Assembly: GCF_000165835.1 (NCBI RefSeq)
Contig: NC_014640.1
Span: 3,348,001 to 3,412,000 of the forward strand
Length of the DNA: 64,000 nt
Source: Achromobacter xylosoxidans A8
GTDB taxonomy: Bacteria > Pseudomonadota > Gammaproteobacteria > Burkholderiales > Burkholderiaceae_B
Direction of reading: 5' to 3'
The notes beneath the pieces are model-generated. The model saw nothing but the letters and a program-made list of their open reading frames with translations. It searched no databases and was not told the origin of the DNA. Made by a program: the position numbers and the translations under genes. Shown one piece after another: positions 53,425 to 62,279 of this stretch (position 1 is its first letter; each line of letters begins with the position of its first letter).

Positions 53425-53440
53425 TATAAATATATTTATG
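53425..53440. promoter_or_regulatory. Candidate GntR operator, site 2 (catabolic operon promoter)
   Basis: TATAAATATATTTATG is nearly a perfect dyad centred on AAATATATTT, in the 125-base gap between the GntR gene and the AtzG-like gene. Its first 13 bases equal the copy in the transporter promoter at 52611. The position, about 50 bases before the operon's first ATG, fits repression by the divergent regulator. Confidence 0.6.
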
Positions 53441-53489
53441 AGACTAGACTTTTATTTTACCGAGCAAAGTGCGGCAGGAGGTAATGAGC

Positions 53490-53654
53490 ATGGAAGACTC
53501 GTCCAAGCAGGCGTGGCAGGCCTGGGTGGCCTTGGTGTGCAGTACCCATGGCCTGACGGTGCCCGCCGAAACCCAAGCGGCGGTCGCGCGCGGCTTGCTG
53601 CGCCTCTCCGTTATCGAGGCGGATATTGCGAATTGCGGGGATGAGGATGCCTGA
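53490..53654 (+). CDS. AtzG-like small amidase partner (DUF4089)
   Basis: A 54-residue protein: MEDSSKQAWQAWVALVCS, then LTVPAETQAAVARGLLRLSVIEADI. The pattern matches the short DUF4089/AtzG helical proteins that sit before AtzE-type amidases and hold them in an active complex, much as GatC holds GatA. AGGAGG at 53476-53481 lies eight bases before ATG 53490, which decides this start; an ATG at 53484 is only two bases from it. The stop overlaps the start of the amidase gene. It was short enough to be missed by routine gene calling. Confidence 0.7.
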   Translation: MEDSSKQAWQAWVALVCSTHGLTVPAETQAAVARGLLRLSVIEADIANCGDEDA

Positions 53655-55002
53655 CCTCCGCGCTCATCTTTCCATCGGCGACATGCGCAGGCGCTATGAG
53701 CAGGCCACGCCGGGCGAACGCGCCGAGCTGGTTTCGGCGCAGGCCGCCACGTTCGAGCGCAGCGCGGCTGAGCTGCACTGCGCCACGCGCATCTATCAGC
53801 CCTGCCCGCCTGCCGGTCGGTCCGGCGGTTTGCTGGAAGGTGTGGCGCTCGCGCACAAGGATGCATTCGAGACCGGCGCGCATGCGCCTGGCCGTGGCCG
53901 GCCGTTGCGCGACGATGCGCCGGGACCGATGGCGACCGTACTGCGGCGCTTGCAGGACCAGGGCGCGCTCAATCTCGGCGCCCTGGCGATGGCCGAGCAC
54001 GCCTGCGGGGCCACGGCCGAGAATCCGCATGGCCCGGCCCTGGTCAATCCGCTCGATCCCGCCGCCGCGGTGGGCGGCTCTTCCAGCGGCTGTGCGGTGG
54101 CGGTGGCGGCCGGCCTGGTGCCCGCCTCGCTCGGCACCGACACGGCCGGCTCGGTGCGGATGCCGGCGGCTACCTGCGGCCTGGTGGGGCTCAAACCGAC
54201 CCAAGGGGTGATCCCGGCGGATGGCGTGGCGGCCTTGGCGCCGACGCTGGACACGGTGGGGGTGATCGGCCGCGACGCGCTGGACGCCGCCTGCGTCTAT
54301 GCCGCGTTGCTGCCATCGGCGACGGTCTCGCCGGCGCTACCCACGGATGCGGCGGGTATCGAACAGGAACTTTCCAGGCCCCGGCGCTGGCGGGTGGCGT
54401 CCACGCTCGCGACCGCCGGCGCGCGCCCCGACGTGGGCGCGGCGATGGCGTGCTTCGAACAGCGATTGCGGGATTCGGCGCGGATCGCTGCCCAAGCAGG
54501 GCCCGATCTGGACCGCCTCAACCGCCTGGCGCAGATCGTGCTGCACGCGGAGGCTGCCGCCACGCTCGCCGGCAGCGTGCGCCGCGAATTGGCGTCGCTG
54601 GCGCCCGCCACCCAGGCCATCGCGCTGCCTGGTTGGGCCATGCCGGCGATCTGGTATCGGCATGCTCTGTCGCAAATCGCGTTGTCGCGCGCCGCGTTCG
54701 TGGCCACGTATCTCGTCGATGCGGACCTGCTGCTCACGCCCTGCCTGCCGCAAGGGGTGCCGGACCGCTCGGCGGTCACCACCAGCAGCCCTGCTTTCGA
54801 GCCGCGCGCGCGCGCGGCGCTGCATCGCCACCACGCCTACCTCAACTATCTGGGCCTGCCCGCGCTGGTACTGCCCGTCGGCATCGACGCGCTGGGCCGC
54901 CCCGTCTGCGTGCAAGCGGTCGGCGCGCCTGGCAGCGATGCCCTGCTGCTGGCCTTCGCGCACCAGTTCGCCCTGCCCTTTTCCGCCATCCTGCAACGCT
55001 AA
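53641..55002 (+). CDS. Amidase-signature hydrolase (AtzE-like)
   Basis: A 453-residue amidase. The Ser-cisSer-Lys triad is complete: K73 in ALAHKDAFE, S137 in VGGSSSG and S161 in DTAGSVRMP. AtzE-type enzymes hydrolyse small amides such as 1-carboxybiuret and need the AtzG partner, whose likely gene overlaps this one by 14 bases. The ATG at 53641 follows GCGGGG; ATG 53647 or an upstream TTG at 53626 are alternatives. It is the operon's deamination step, releasing ammonia from a linear amide. It could also be a more general acylamidase. Confidence 0.88.
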   Translation: MRMPDLRAHLSIGDMRRRYEQATPGERAELVSAQAATFERSAAELHCATRIYQPCPPAGRSGGLLEGVALAHKDAFETGAHAPGRGRPLRDDAPGPMATVLRRLQDQGALNLGALAMAEHACGATAENPHGPALVNPLDPAAAVGGSSSGCAVAVAAGLVPASLGTDTAGSVRMPAATCGLVGLKPTQGVIPADGVAALAPTLDTVGVIGRDALDAACVYAALLPSATVSPALPTDAAGIEQELSRPRRWRVASTLATAGARPDVGAAMACFEQRLRDSARIAAQAGPDLDRLNRLAQIVLHAEAAATLAGSVRRELASLAPATQAIALPGWAMPAIWYRHALSQIALSRAAFVATYLVDADLLLTPCLPQGVPDRSAVTTSSPAFEPRARAALHRHHAYLNYLGLPALVLPVGIDALGRPVCVQAVGAPGSDALLLAFAHQFALPFSAILQR

Positions 55003-55016
55003 TCCACGGACTCATC

Positions 55017-56213
55017 ATGGCCAGAATCAATGCCTCCCCCACCCTTGCGCGCTTTCGCGTGCTGGACCTTTCGCGCGTGCGCGCCGGCCCGACCTGCGTG
55101 CGCATCCTGGCCGATTTCGGCGCGGACGTGATCCGCATCGAGCCGCCGGCCGGAATCGATCCCAACGAAGCCATGTTCGCCGCCGACCGCACCGGCGGCG
55201 ATTTCCAGAACCTGAACCGCAACAAGCGGTCGATGACGCTGAACCTGAAGAAGCCCGAAGGCCTGGCCATGTTCAAGCAGCTGGTGGCCACGGCCGATGT
55301 GGTGGTGGAGAACTGGCGTCCCGACGTCAAGGCGCGCCTTGGGGTGGACTACGAGGCGCTGCGCGCCATCAATCCCCGCATCATCCTGGCCAGCATTTCC
55401 GGCTTTGGCCAGGACGGTCCCTACGCGGATCGGCCAGGCTTTGACCAGATCATCCAGGGCATGGGCGGCCTCATGTCGGTCACGGGCTTTGCCGGCGGCG
55501 GTCCGCTGCGCGCCGGGCTGGCGGTCGCCGATTGCGGCACCGGGATCTACGCCGCGGTCGGCGTCCTGCTGGCCTTGCTGGAACGGGAACAATCCGGCGT
55601 CGGCCAGTGGGTCCACAGTTCCCTGCTGCACACGCAGATTGCGCTCATGGATTTCCAGGCGGCGCGCTACCTGAACGACGGCGACACGCCGGTGCAGGCG
55701 GGCAACGATCATCCGACCAGCAGCCCGATGGGCCTGTTCGAAGCCAGCGACGGCGCCTTCAACCTGGGCGCGTCGGGCGAAGGCAACTGGCGCCGCCTGT
55801 GCCAGTGCCTGGACGCGCCGCAATGGCTGGAGGATCCGCGCTATGCGACCGAGAAGCTGCGCGTGGCCAACCGCGCCGCGCTCAATGAATCGCTGGCGCA
55901 GCGCTTCCGCCAGCAAAGCGTCGCGCATTGGGTCGGGCTGCTGAACGGCGCCGGCGTGCCGGCAGGTCCGGTCTACAGCATTCCGCAAGTATTCGAGGAC
56001 GAGCAGGTCCGCCATCTGGGCGTGGCGCAGCCGGTCGCGGACGAGACCGGACATGAATACCGCCTGATCTCGCAGCCCGTGGCGTTGACGCGCACGCCCG
56101 CCCAGATCGCTCGGCCTGCCCCCGGCTGGGGCGAGCACACCCGCGAGATGCTGGCGGAGATAGGCTATGCCGAGGGCGACATCGAGCGCCTGTATGGCCA
56201 GGGGGTGGTATGA
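55017..56213 (+). CDS. Class III CoA transferase (CaiB/BaiF family)
   Basis: A 398-residue family III CoA transferase. The N-terminal nucleotide-fold region is ARFRVLDLSRVRAGPTCVRILADFGADVIRIEPP; the usual LAGP is replaced by RAGP. The catalytic aspartate is D172 in LAVADCGTGIYAAVG. SISGFGQDGPYADRPGFDQI and VHSSLLHTQIALM are also typical. It moves CoA from a donor such as succinyl-CoA to an acid. In this operon the acid is presumably the product of the amidase. It overlaps the enoyl-CoA hydratase gene by four bases. Confidence 0.92.
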   Translation: MARINASPTLARFRVLDLSRVRAGPTCVRILADFGADVIRIEPPAGIDPNEAMFAADRTGGDFQNLNRNKRSMTLNLKKPEGLAMFKQLVATADVVVENWRPDVKARLGVDYEALRAINPRIILASISGFGQDGPYADRPGFDQIIQGMGGLMSVTGFAGGGPLRAGLAVADCGTGIYAAVGVLLALLEREQSGVGQWVHSSLLHTQIALMDFQAARYLNDGDTPVQAGNDHPTSSPMGLFEASDGAFNLGASGEGNWRRLCQCLDAPQWLEDPRYATEKLRVANRAALNESLAQRFRQQSVAHWVGLLNGAGVPAGPVYSIPQVFEDEQVRHLGVAQPVADETGHEYRLISQPVALTRTPAQIARPAPGWGEHTREMLAEIGYAEGDIERLYGQGVV

Positions 56214-56995
56214 GCGGCGGCCAGATCCAGGTGGACCTCCGGGAAGGGATTGCGACCCTGACGGTCTGCCATCCGGAAAAGCGCAATGCGATGACGCTGG
56301 CCATGTGGCAGCAACTCGCCGCCGCACTGCGTGAACTGGAGGGCGCCGGGGTCCGGGTGCTGGCGCTGACCGGCGCCGGCACCCGGGCTTTCGTGTCCGG
56401 CGCCGACATCAGCGAGTTCGACCAGGCGCGCGATGGCGCTGCCGCGGTCGCCAGGTACAACCAGGCGGTGGCGGACGCGCAACAGCTGCTGGCGGAATTC
56501 GCGGCCCCGACCGTGGCGCTGATACAGGGCGCCTGCATGGGCGGCGGCATCGGCCTGGCGCTGGCCTGCGACCTGCGCTATGCCAGCGCCAGCGCCCGTT
56601 TCCGCATGCCGGCCGCGCGATTGGGGCTGGGCTACTCCTATGCCGACATGCGCAGGCTGGTGGACGTGGTGGGTGCGGCATCCGCGTTCGATCTGTTCTA
56701 TACCGCCCGCAATCTCGACGCCGAGCAGGCCGAACGCCGCGGCCTGGTCCATGAACGGTACGCCGACGACGATTTCGCCCGTCAGACCCAGGCCCGGGTG
56801 CGCGGCATTGCCGCCAATGCGCCCCTCTCCCTGCGCGCGGCAAAGGCGGCCATACTGGCGACCATGAATCCGCCCGCGCCCGCCCGGCTTGACGCGATCG
56901 ATGCCCTGGTGGCCGACTGCTTCGCCAGCGAGGACTACGCCGAAGGCCGGCGGGCGTTCGCCGAAAAACGCGAGCCGGTCTTTCTCGGCCGTTGA
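56210..56995 (+). CDS. Enoyl-CoA hydratase/isomerase (crotonase family)
   Basis: A 261-residue crotonase-fold enzyme. Oxyanion-hole motifs are AFVSGADISEFDQARDG and IQGACMGGGIGLALACDLRYAS. The usual catalytic acid position after RFRMPAARLGLGYSYADMRRL does not show an obvious glutamate of the standard hydratase pair. So an isomerase or another crotonase reaction is possible. The ATG overlaps the CoA-transferase stop (ATGA). It should act on the CoA thioester made by the preceding enzyme. Confidence 0.88.
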   Translation: MSGGQIQVDLREGIATLTVCHPEKRNAMTLAMWQQLAAALRELEGAGVRVLALTGAGTRAFVSGADISEFDQARDGAAAVARYNQAVADAQQLLAEFAAPTVALIQGACMGGGIGLALACDLRYASASARFRMPAARLGLGYSYADMRRLVDVVGAASAFDLFYTARNLDAEQAERRGLVHERYADDDFARQTQARVRGIAANAPLSLRAAKAAILATMNPPAPARLDAIDALVADCFASEDYAEGRRAFAEKREPVFLGR

Positions 56996-57023
56996 GACGT
57001 CTTTGAACCATGAGCAAGATGCC

Positions 57024-57926
57024 ATGAACAACCCACGCATTCCTTTCATGCTTTCCAGCCAGCGCCCCCCCTTGGCCGCGCTGGACGGCCGGCCCATCCT
57101 GGTGCACCTGGTGGTCAATGTGGAGCACTGGCCGTTCGACCAGCCCATGCCCCGTACCTTGCTTACCGCGCCGCATGGACGCGAGACGGTGCCGGACGTG
57201 CCCAACTACAGCTGGGCCGAATACGGCCTGCGCTGCGGGCTGCCCCGGCTCATCGACGCCATACGCGGCCGCGGCCTGCCGGCCTCGGCCAGCCTGAATG
57301 CTTCGGTCATCGATGCCTATCCCGAGGCGGCGCAGGCGCTGCTGGAGGCCGGCTGGGAATTCATCGGCCACGGCATCCACCAGCGGGCGCTGTCGCAAGA
57401 GGACGGCGACGGCCAGGCCCGCACCATCGCTGCGGCGCTGGACCGGATCGAGCGCTTCAGCGGCAGCCGTCCGCGCGGCTGGCTCTCGCCCGGCCTGCGC
57501 GAAACGCTGGACACGCCGGATCTGCTGGCCCAGGCCGGCATCGACTACCTGTTCGACTGGTGCCTGGACGATCTGCCCAACTGGATGCAGACCGCCGGGA
57601 GGCCGCTGCTGGCGCTGCCCTACGCGCTGGAGCTGAACGATTCCGTCATCCACGCGGTGGAAAAGCACGCCACCGGGGAATTCAGCCGGCGCCTGGAACG
57701 CACGCTGGACCTGTATGCCCAAGAGGCCCAAGCCGCGGGCTGTCCGCGCGTCCTTACGCTGGGATTGCATCCGCATCTGATGGGCGTGCCGCACCGCTAC
57801 GCCGATCTGCTGGCCATGCTGGACCTGTTGCAGCGGCATCCGATGACGACCTTTGTCACCGGCGCCGCGATGTATGACTGGTACGCCAGCCAGGTTCCCT
57901 CCAAATCCGCCGGAGCCGCCGCATGA
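57024..57926 (+). CDS. PuuE-like polysaccharide-deacetylase-fold hydrolase (cyclic amide/imide hydrolase candidate)
   Basis: A 300-residue NodB-fold protein of the PuuE/allantoinase-like branch. Key stretches are VPDVPNYSWAEYGLRCGL, ASASLNASVI, EFIGHGIHQRAL with two metal-type histidines, RGWLSPGLRETLDTP, and LGLHPHLMGVPHR. Relatives open cyclic ureides and imides (allantoin, cyclic imides), not sugars. The canonical DD metal pair of true deacetylases is absent. ATG 57024 (MNNPRIPF) was chosen; a long upstream frame lies inside the hydratase gene. With an amidase in the same operon it probably performs ring opening. Confidence 0.78.
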   Translation: MNNPRIPFMLSSQRPPLAALDGRPILVHLVVNVEHWPFDQPMPRTLLTAPHGRETVPDVPNYSWAEYGLRCGLPRLIDAIRGRGLPASASLNASVIDAYPEAAQALLEAGWEFIGHGIHQRALSQEDGDGQARTIAAALDRIERFSGSRPRGWLSPGLRETLDTPDLLAQAGIDYLFDWCLDDLPNWMQTAGRPLLALPYALELNDSVIHAVEKHATGEFSRRLERTLDLYAQEAQAAGCPRVLTLGLHPHLMGVPHRYADLLAMLDLLQRHPMTTFVTGAAMYDWYASQVPSKSAGAAA

Positions 57927-59296
57927 ACGCTATCGATACATTGGTCGCGCACTTGCTGCGCACCCGCTACCAGGACCTGCCGGCGGCGGCGGTGTCGGCG
58001 GCCCAGACCTTCATTCTCGATGCGGTCGGCGTCGGGCTCTCCGGCTCGCGCCATCCCCGCATGGCATCGCTGCGCCAGGCGGCCCAGGCTTTGGGCCAGG
58101 GCGCGGAGGCCACCGTCTGGGGCAGCGGCGAGCGGTTGCCGCTGGCCAGCGCGGTCATGCTGAACGCCTATCAGGTCTTCAACCAGGAGTTCGACGCCAT
58201 TCATGACCGCGCCGTGGTCCATGCGTTTGCCTGCATCGTGCCCGCGGCGCTGGGCTACGCCGAGCGCGAAGGCGGCATCGATGGCCGTCAACTGATCACG
58301 GCGGTCGCGGCCGGATTGGACTTCGCCATCTACGTCGCGCTGGCCCAGCGTGCGCCCATGCGCTTCTTCCGGCCCGCCATGTGCGGCGGCCTGGGCGCCA
58401 CGGCCACGCTGTGCAAGCTGGCGGGACTGGACGAAACCGCCACGCGCGACGCGCTGGGGCTGGCATACAGCCATCTCTCCGGCACCATGCAGGCACATAT
58501 CGAAGGCTCTCCCGCAGTCGGCCTGCAGGTCGGCCTGAACGCCAGAGCCGCCGTCACATCGTTCGAACTGGCGCGCGCGGGCTTCCCCGGGCCGCGCGAC
58601 ATCCTGGAAGGCCCCTACGGCTACTTCGCGCTCTATGACGCTGGCCAGGCCGACTGGGACGCGGTCCGCGAGGATGTGGGCCGGGTGTTCCAGATCACCC
58701 GCATGAGCCACAAACCGTACCCGACCGGCCGCGCCACGCACAGCGGCATCGGCGCCGTGCTGGATCTGATGCGCGCCCATGCGCTGCGGCCCGAGGACGT
58801 GGACCAGATCACGGTTCGCGCGTCTTCATTGATCGTGCGCCTGGTCGGACGCCCGGCCCATCCAGGCATGGATTCCGCCACCGCCAGGCTGTGCATGGGT
58901 TATGCCATGGCCACGGCCATGCTGCGCGGCCGGGTCGGCATCCCCGATTTCGATCCGGCCGCGCTGGCCGAAGCCAGGACTTTCGAACTGGCAACCCGCA
59001 TTCTGGTGGTGGATGATGGCAATCCCGACCCCAACGCCATGTGCCCCCAGCGGGTCGAATTGCGGCTCAAGGACGGCCGCGAATTCACGGTCGACATGCC
59101 GGCCTTTCCCGGCAGTCCGGAACGCCCATTGGGCGTGGCCGAACAGGACGCGAAGTTCGAAGCCTGCTGCGCCTCCGCGCAGCCGCCCTTGCCTGCCGCG
59201 CAGACGCGGGAACTGGCGCGCAGGCTGCGCGGGCTGGAGGGCGAACGGGACGTGCGCGGTATCGTCGAGCTGTTGACGGCTCCGCGCGCGTCCTGA
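57923..59296 (+). CDS. MmgE/PrpD-family protein
   Basis: A 457-residue protein of the MmgE/PrpD fold. This family includes 2-methylcitrate dehydratase and cis-aconitate decarboxylase and often metabolises branched or substituted dicarboxylic acids. It shows FILDAVGVGLSGSRHPRM, an FDAIHDRAVVHAFACIVPAAL core and MSHKPYPTGRATHSGI. Its ATG overlaps the PuuE-like stop by four bases. It is last in the operon and stops 23 bases before the convergent copper receptor stop. The exact reaction, dehydration or decarboxylation, cannot be read. Confidence 0.87.
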   Translation: MNAIDTLVAHLLRTRYQDLPAAAVSAAQTFILDAVGVGLSGSRHPRMASLRQAAQALGQGAEATVWGSGERLPLASAVMLNAYQVFNQEFDAIHDRAVVHAFACIVPAALGYAEREGGIDGRQLITAVAAGLDFAIYVALAQRAPMRFFRPAMCGGLGATATLCKLAGLDETATRDALGLAYSHLSGTMQAHIEGSPAVGLQVGLNARAAVTSFELARAGFPGPRDILEGPYGYFALYDAGQADWDAVREDVGRVFQITRMSHKPYPTGRATHSGIGAVLDLMRAHALRPEDVDQITVRASSLIVRLVGRPAHPGMDSATARLCMGYAMATAMLRGRVGIPDFDPAALAEARTFELATRILVVDDGNPDPNAMCPQRVELRLKDGREFTVDMPAFPGSPERPLGVAEQDAKFEACCASAQPPLPAAQTRELARRLRGLEGERDVRGIVELLTAPRAS

Positions 59297-59319
59297 TTGC
59301 ACCTGCCGGACTGGGTGCG

Positions 59320-61383
59320 TCAGTACTTGAAGCTCAAGCGCGCCCAGACCGTGCGGCCCGGTTCATTTACCGCGGTGTTGGCGGCATAGCCGAAGCCGGT
59401 GTTGCCGGCCAGGTTCAGGTGCTCGCTGTAGGTCTTGTTGAACAGGTTGTCGACGCCCAGCGACAGGCGAACCTGCTTGTTGACCGTATAGCCGCCGTTG
59501 ATGGAAAACACGCCGAAACCCGCGCTGGGACCGAAGTCCTTGCCCACGACATTGCCTTGGTTCAAGGCGTAGCGGCGCTGCGCGGCCACGACGCGCCACA
59601 ACGCGCCGGCGGACCACGTACCGTCGTCGTAGGCGGCGCTGAGCTTGGCCTCCAGCGGCGGCATCTGCGGCAGCGCGCTGCCGTCGCTGCGGTTCTGGCC
59701 CCAGGCATACGCCAGCGTGGCGCCCAGCTTCCATGATGGCGCCGGCTTGTACGAGACGCCCAGCTCGCCGCCCGCGATGCGCGCGTTGACGTTCGTGGCC
59801 TGCGACGTCGGACCCATCATGCCGCCCGAGGTGTAGCTGAACAGGATGTAGTCGTTGATGTAGCCGGCGTAGCCCGAGAACCAGGCGTCCAGCGTTTCTG
59901 TCTTGTATTGCGCGCCGAAGTCCAGCTGAGTGGTCTTCTCAGGCTTCACGCCTTGGAAAGCGTTGACGGAACCCGCCGGGCCGCGGTCCGGGGAAAACAG
60001 CTCCCAGTAGTCCGGGAAGCGCTCCACATGGCCCAGGCCGACATAGAGCGTGGCCGGCAGCGAGGCCAGATCCTTTTCGTAACGCAAGAAGCCGCTGGGC
60101 AGCGTGTCGTTGCGGCGTTCATCCGCCGTGGGATTGGGCATGGGCATCATCATCGAGCCGTTGTCCTGGCGGAAATCCTTGGCCGAGGCCCAGTCGATCC
60201 GCGCGCCGCCGATGATGCGGCTGTCCGGCGCGGCGCGCCAGGTCAGCTCGCCGAACAGTCCGGTGTTGGAAAAGTCCGCGTCCTTGATCCAGCTCTGGCT
60301 GCTGTACGGCACGGTGTCGGTGCCGTTGCGGGAGCGGTGGCGGCTCTGCTGGAAATCCAGGCCGGTGACCAGGCTGACATCCTGCGACAGTTCCCAGGTG
60401 CCGGCGTAGCGGCCGCCCCAGGTTGCGCGGTCCACGTCGGCCGCCATGGCCATGGGCATGGCGCTCATGGGGTCCGGCGCGCGCAGCGTGTAGTTGTCCA
60501 TCACGTGGTCGGCGTAGTTGTAATACAGCTGTGCTTCGACCTTGCTGAGCACGGGCCCGAGGTTGCGCTTCTCGAAGCGCAGGCCGAAGCTCTCGCGCTT
60601 GAATTGGGAGCCATCCATGCCGCGCCCGGCGTAGCGCGCTTCGCCGTCGCCCGTGCCAGCAGTCAGTTCGTACAGCGTGTCGGCGTCGGGCGTGAAGCCC
60701 AGGGTCAGGTCGGCGTTCCACTTGTCCCAGCGCGAAGGCACGGTGTTGCCGTCGCCGTCCTTGTAGTCCTGGGAGTGGGAATGGTTGGCCGTGATGCGCG
60801 TGTAGACCTTGTCGTTGCCCACGGTCAGATCGGCGGCCTGGTCGTTGCGGCCGAACGAGCCGCCCGTCAGGCTGCCGTCGAATCGCACGCCGGCGGCCGT
60901 GAATCGCGGCGTGTCGCGGTCGAACTTGACCGTGCCGGCCGACGCGCCCGGTCCCCACAGCACGGTCTGCGGTCCCTTGATGACCGTGAGCTGGTCGAAG
61001 TTCTCAGGCGAAATATAGGAGCTGGGCGCGTCCATGCGCGCCGGGCAGGCGCCCGGCATGGAGGTGCCGTTGGTCAGCAGATTCAGGCGCGAGCCGAACA
61101 TGCCGCGCAGCACGGGATCGCCATTGGTGCCGCCATTGCGGATGGCCGAGAAGCCGGGAATCGTCTTCAGATAGTCTGTCCCGTCGCTGGCCGGCAGCGG
61201 CTGGCGCGGGATCTTGGGATCCGTGGTGAAGGTCAACGGCGCGCTGGGTTCCACGCCCGTAATGACCACGGGATCGGTGGTGTAGATCTTGTTCGTCTCG
61301 GCGGCTTGGGGCCAGACGGGGAATGAGGCGGCCAGGGCGGCGGCCAGGCAACTCATACGCAGGAATTCCTCTTTCTTGGTCAT
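59320..61383 (-). CDS. oprC: TonB-dependent copper receptor, OprC/NosA type
   Basis: A 687-residue outer-membrane receptor. The plug has the OprC-type MFGSRLNLLTNGTSMPGACPARMD and SYISPENFDQLTVIKGPQTVLWGPG, which carry Cys and Met of the copper site. The barrel loops are Met-rich (MSAMPMAMAAD, MMMPMPNP), and the C-terminus ends in LSFKY. There is no STN domain, so it does not signal to a sigma factor. The start is uncertain: ATG 61383 gives a charged leader, and ATG 61356 has GAGGAA nine bases upstream. The DUF2946 gene lies upstream on the same strand. Confidence 0.9.
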   Translation of the reverse strand: MTKKEEFLRMSCLAAALAASFPVWPQAAETNKIYTTDPVVITGVEPSAPLTFTTDPKIPRQPLPASDGTDYLKTIPGFSAIRNGGTNGDPVLRGMFGSRLNLLTNGTSMPGACPARMDAPSSYISPENFDQLTVIKGPQTVLWGPGASAGTVKFDRDTPRFTAAGVRFDGSLTGGSFGRNDQAADLTVGNDKVYTRITANHSHSQDYKDGDGNTVPSRWDKWNADLTLGFTPDADTLYELTAGTGDGEARYAGRGMDGSQFKRESFGLRFEKRNLGPVLSKVEAQLYYNYADHVMDNYTLRAPDPMSAMPMAMAADVDRATWGGRYAGTWELSQDVSLVTGLDFQQSRHRSRNGTDTVPYSSQSWIKDADFSNTGLFGELTWRAAPDSRIIGGARIDWASAKDFRQDNGSMMMPMPNPTADERRNDTLPSGFLRYEKDLASLPATLYVGLGHVERFPDYWELFSPDRGPAGSVNAFQGVKPEKTTQLDFGAQYKTETLDAWFSGYAGYINDYILFSYTSGGMMGPTSQATNVNARIAGGELGVSYKPAPSWKLGATLAYAWGQNRSDGSALPQMPPLEAKLSAAYDDGTWSAGALWRVVAAQRRYALNQGNVVGKDFGPSAGFGVFSINGGYTVNKQVRLSLGVDNLFNKTYSEHLNLAGNTGFGYAANTAVNEPGRTVWARLSFKY

Positions 61384-61623
61384 GTCAGGTTTCTATCGAT
61401 CGGGAAAGTTCTGTAGCGGGCGCGGACTGACGGCAACCCGCGCCTTCAGGGGTGAAGGCCCGCAGTCGCACGTCTGAGGCGCGCATTGATGGCACGTGGA
61501 CGCCCCTCCCCGCGGCGCGCGGGACCCGTGGTCCGGTGCGTGCCGGCGATGCTGGCGCAGCCGTTCAGGCCCGCAGGCTTGCGGGCTGAGCGGATGGCCT
61601 GTCGATAACGTGCGGGAAGGAGG

Positions 61624-62028
61624 TCAGGCGGACTGAGGCGGCGCTCGCGACCGCTGTGGCAGCCGGGCTAAAGCGCTGGAGAATTGCGGTTCCGCGGCCG
61701 GAGGATGGACGGCGGGCGCCGTCGCCGGCAGGAACCAGGCGAGCAGGAGAATTTCGGGAGGCGTGGCCCCGCTGAGCATGGCGCAGCCTGCGCTGCAGCA
61801 ATGCGGCAAGGCGCCGCTGTGCTGCTGTGCGCCCTGCCCCTGCCCATCGACATCCAGCGTGACCACGCGCGGGCCGCTGGCGGTGCAGACGATGGTGGTG
61901 ACTCCCGCCTTGGCCGTTCCCATGCCGGAGGCCGCCAGCGCGGAGGACGCGATCAGCGCCTGAAAGACGAACAGGGTCATCGCGACCAGCGCGACCCAAC
62001 GTCTACGGGCATAGGAAGATGCGTGCAT
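61624..62028 (-). CDS. DUF2946-family membrane-associated protein
   Basis: A 134-residue protein with an N-terminal membrane helix (RRWVALVAMTLFVFQALIASSALA), then LPHCCSAGCAML, a Cys/His-rich patch, and a second hydrophobic segment (PPEILLLAWFLPAT). This matches DUF2946, which often neighbours copper receptors and resistance genes. The CC-C patch could bind copper, but function is untested. AAGGA lies eight bases before the ATG at 62028. It lies 240 bases upstream of the copper receptor gene and on the same strand; that 240-base gap shows no gene. Confidence 0.7.
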   Translation of the reverse strand: MHASSYARRRWVALVAMTLFVFQALIASSALAASGMGTAKAGVTTIVCTASGPRVVTLDVDGQGQGAQQHSGALPHCCSAGCAMLSGATPPEILLLAWFLPATAPAVHPPAAEPQFSSALARLPQRSRAPPQSA

Positions 62029-62225
62029 CAGGGATTCCTTATCGGCGCAGATGCTATCACGCAGGGCGGAGCAGATGCCGCGGATGCATCGGGTCTTGCG
62101 GTCAATTCGGATTGCGACATGATGTAGATCAGATATCGTGAGCGGTTCTATCCATACGGACGGCCAACGTGGCTATGACATGCTTGATTGACGAAACGCG
62201 GCTCGTGGCGGCAACCGCGATACCC

Positions 62226-62267
62226 GTTGCATGTAACGACTTCCCCGTGTACTCTGTTACATGCAAC
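62226..62267. promoter_or_regulatory. Perfect inverted-repeat operator of the mazEF pair
   Basis: GTTGCATGTAAC (62226-62237) and GTTACATGCAAC (62256-62267) are exact 12-base complements separated by 18 bases, and each half is itself almost palindromic. The element ends 12 bases before the antitoxin ATG at 62280. It is the expected place for autorepression by the antitoxin or its complex with the toxin. Confidence 0.75.
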
Positions 62268-62279
62268 AGGGAGGCTGCC

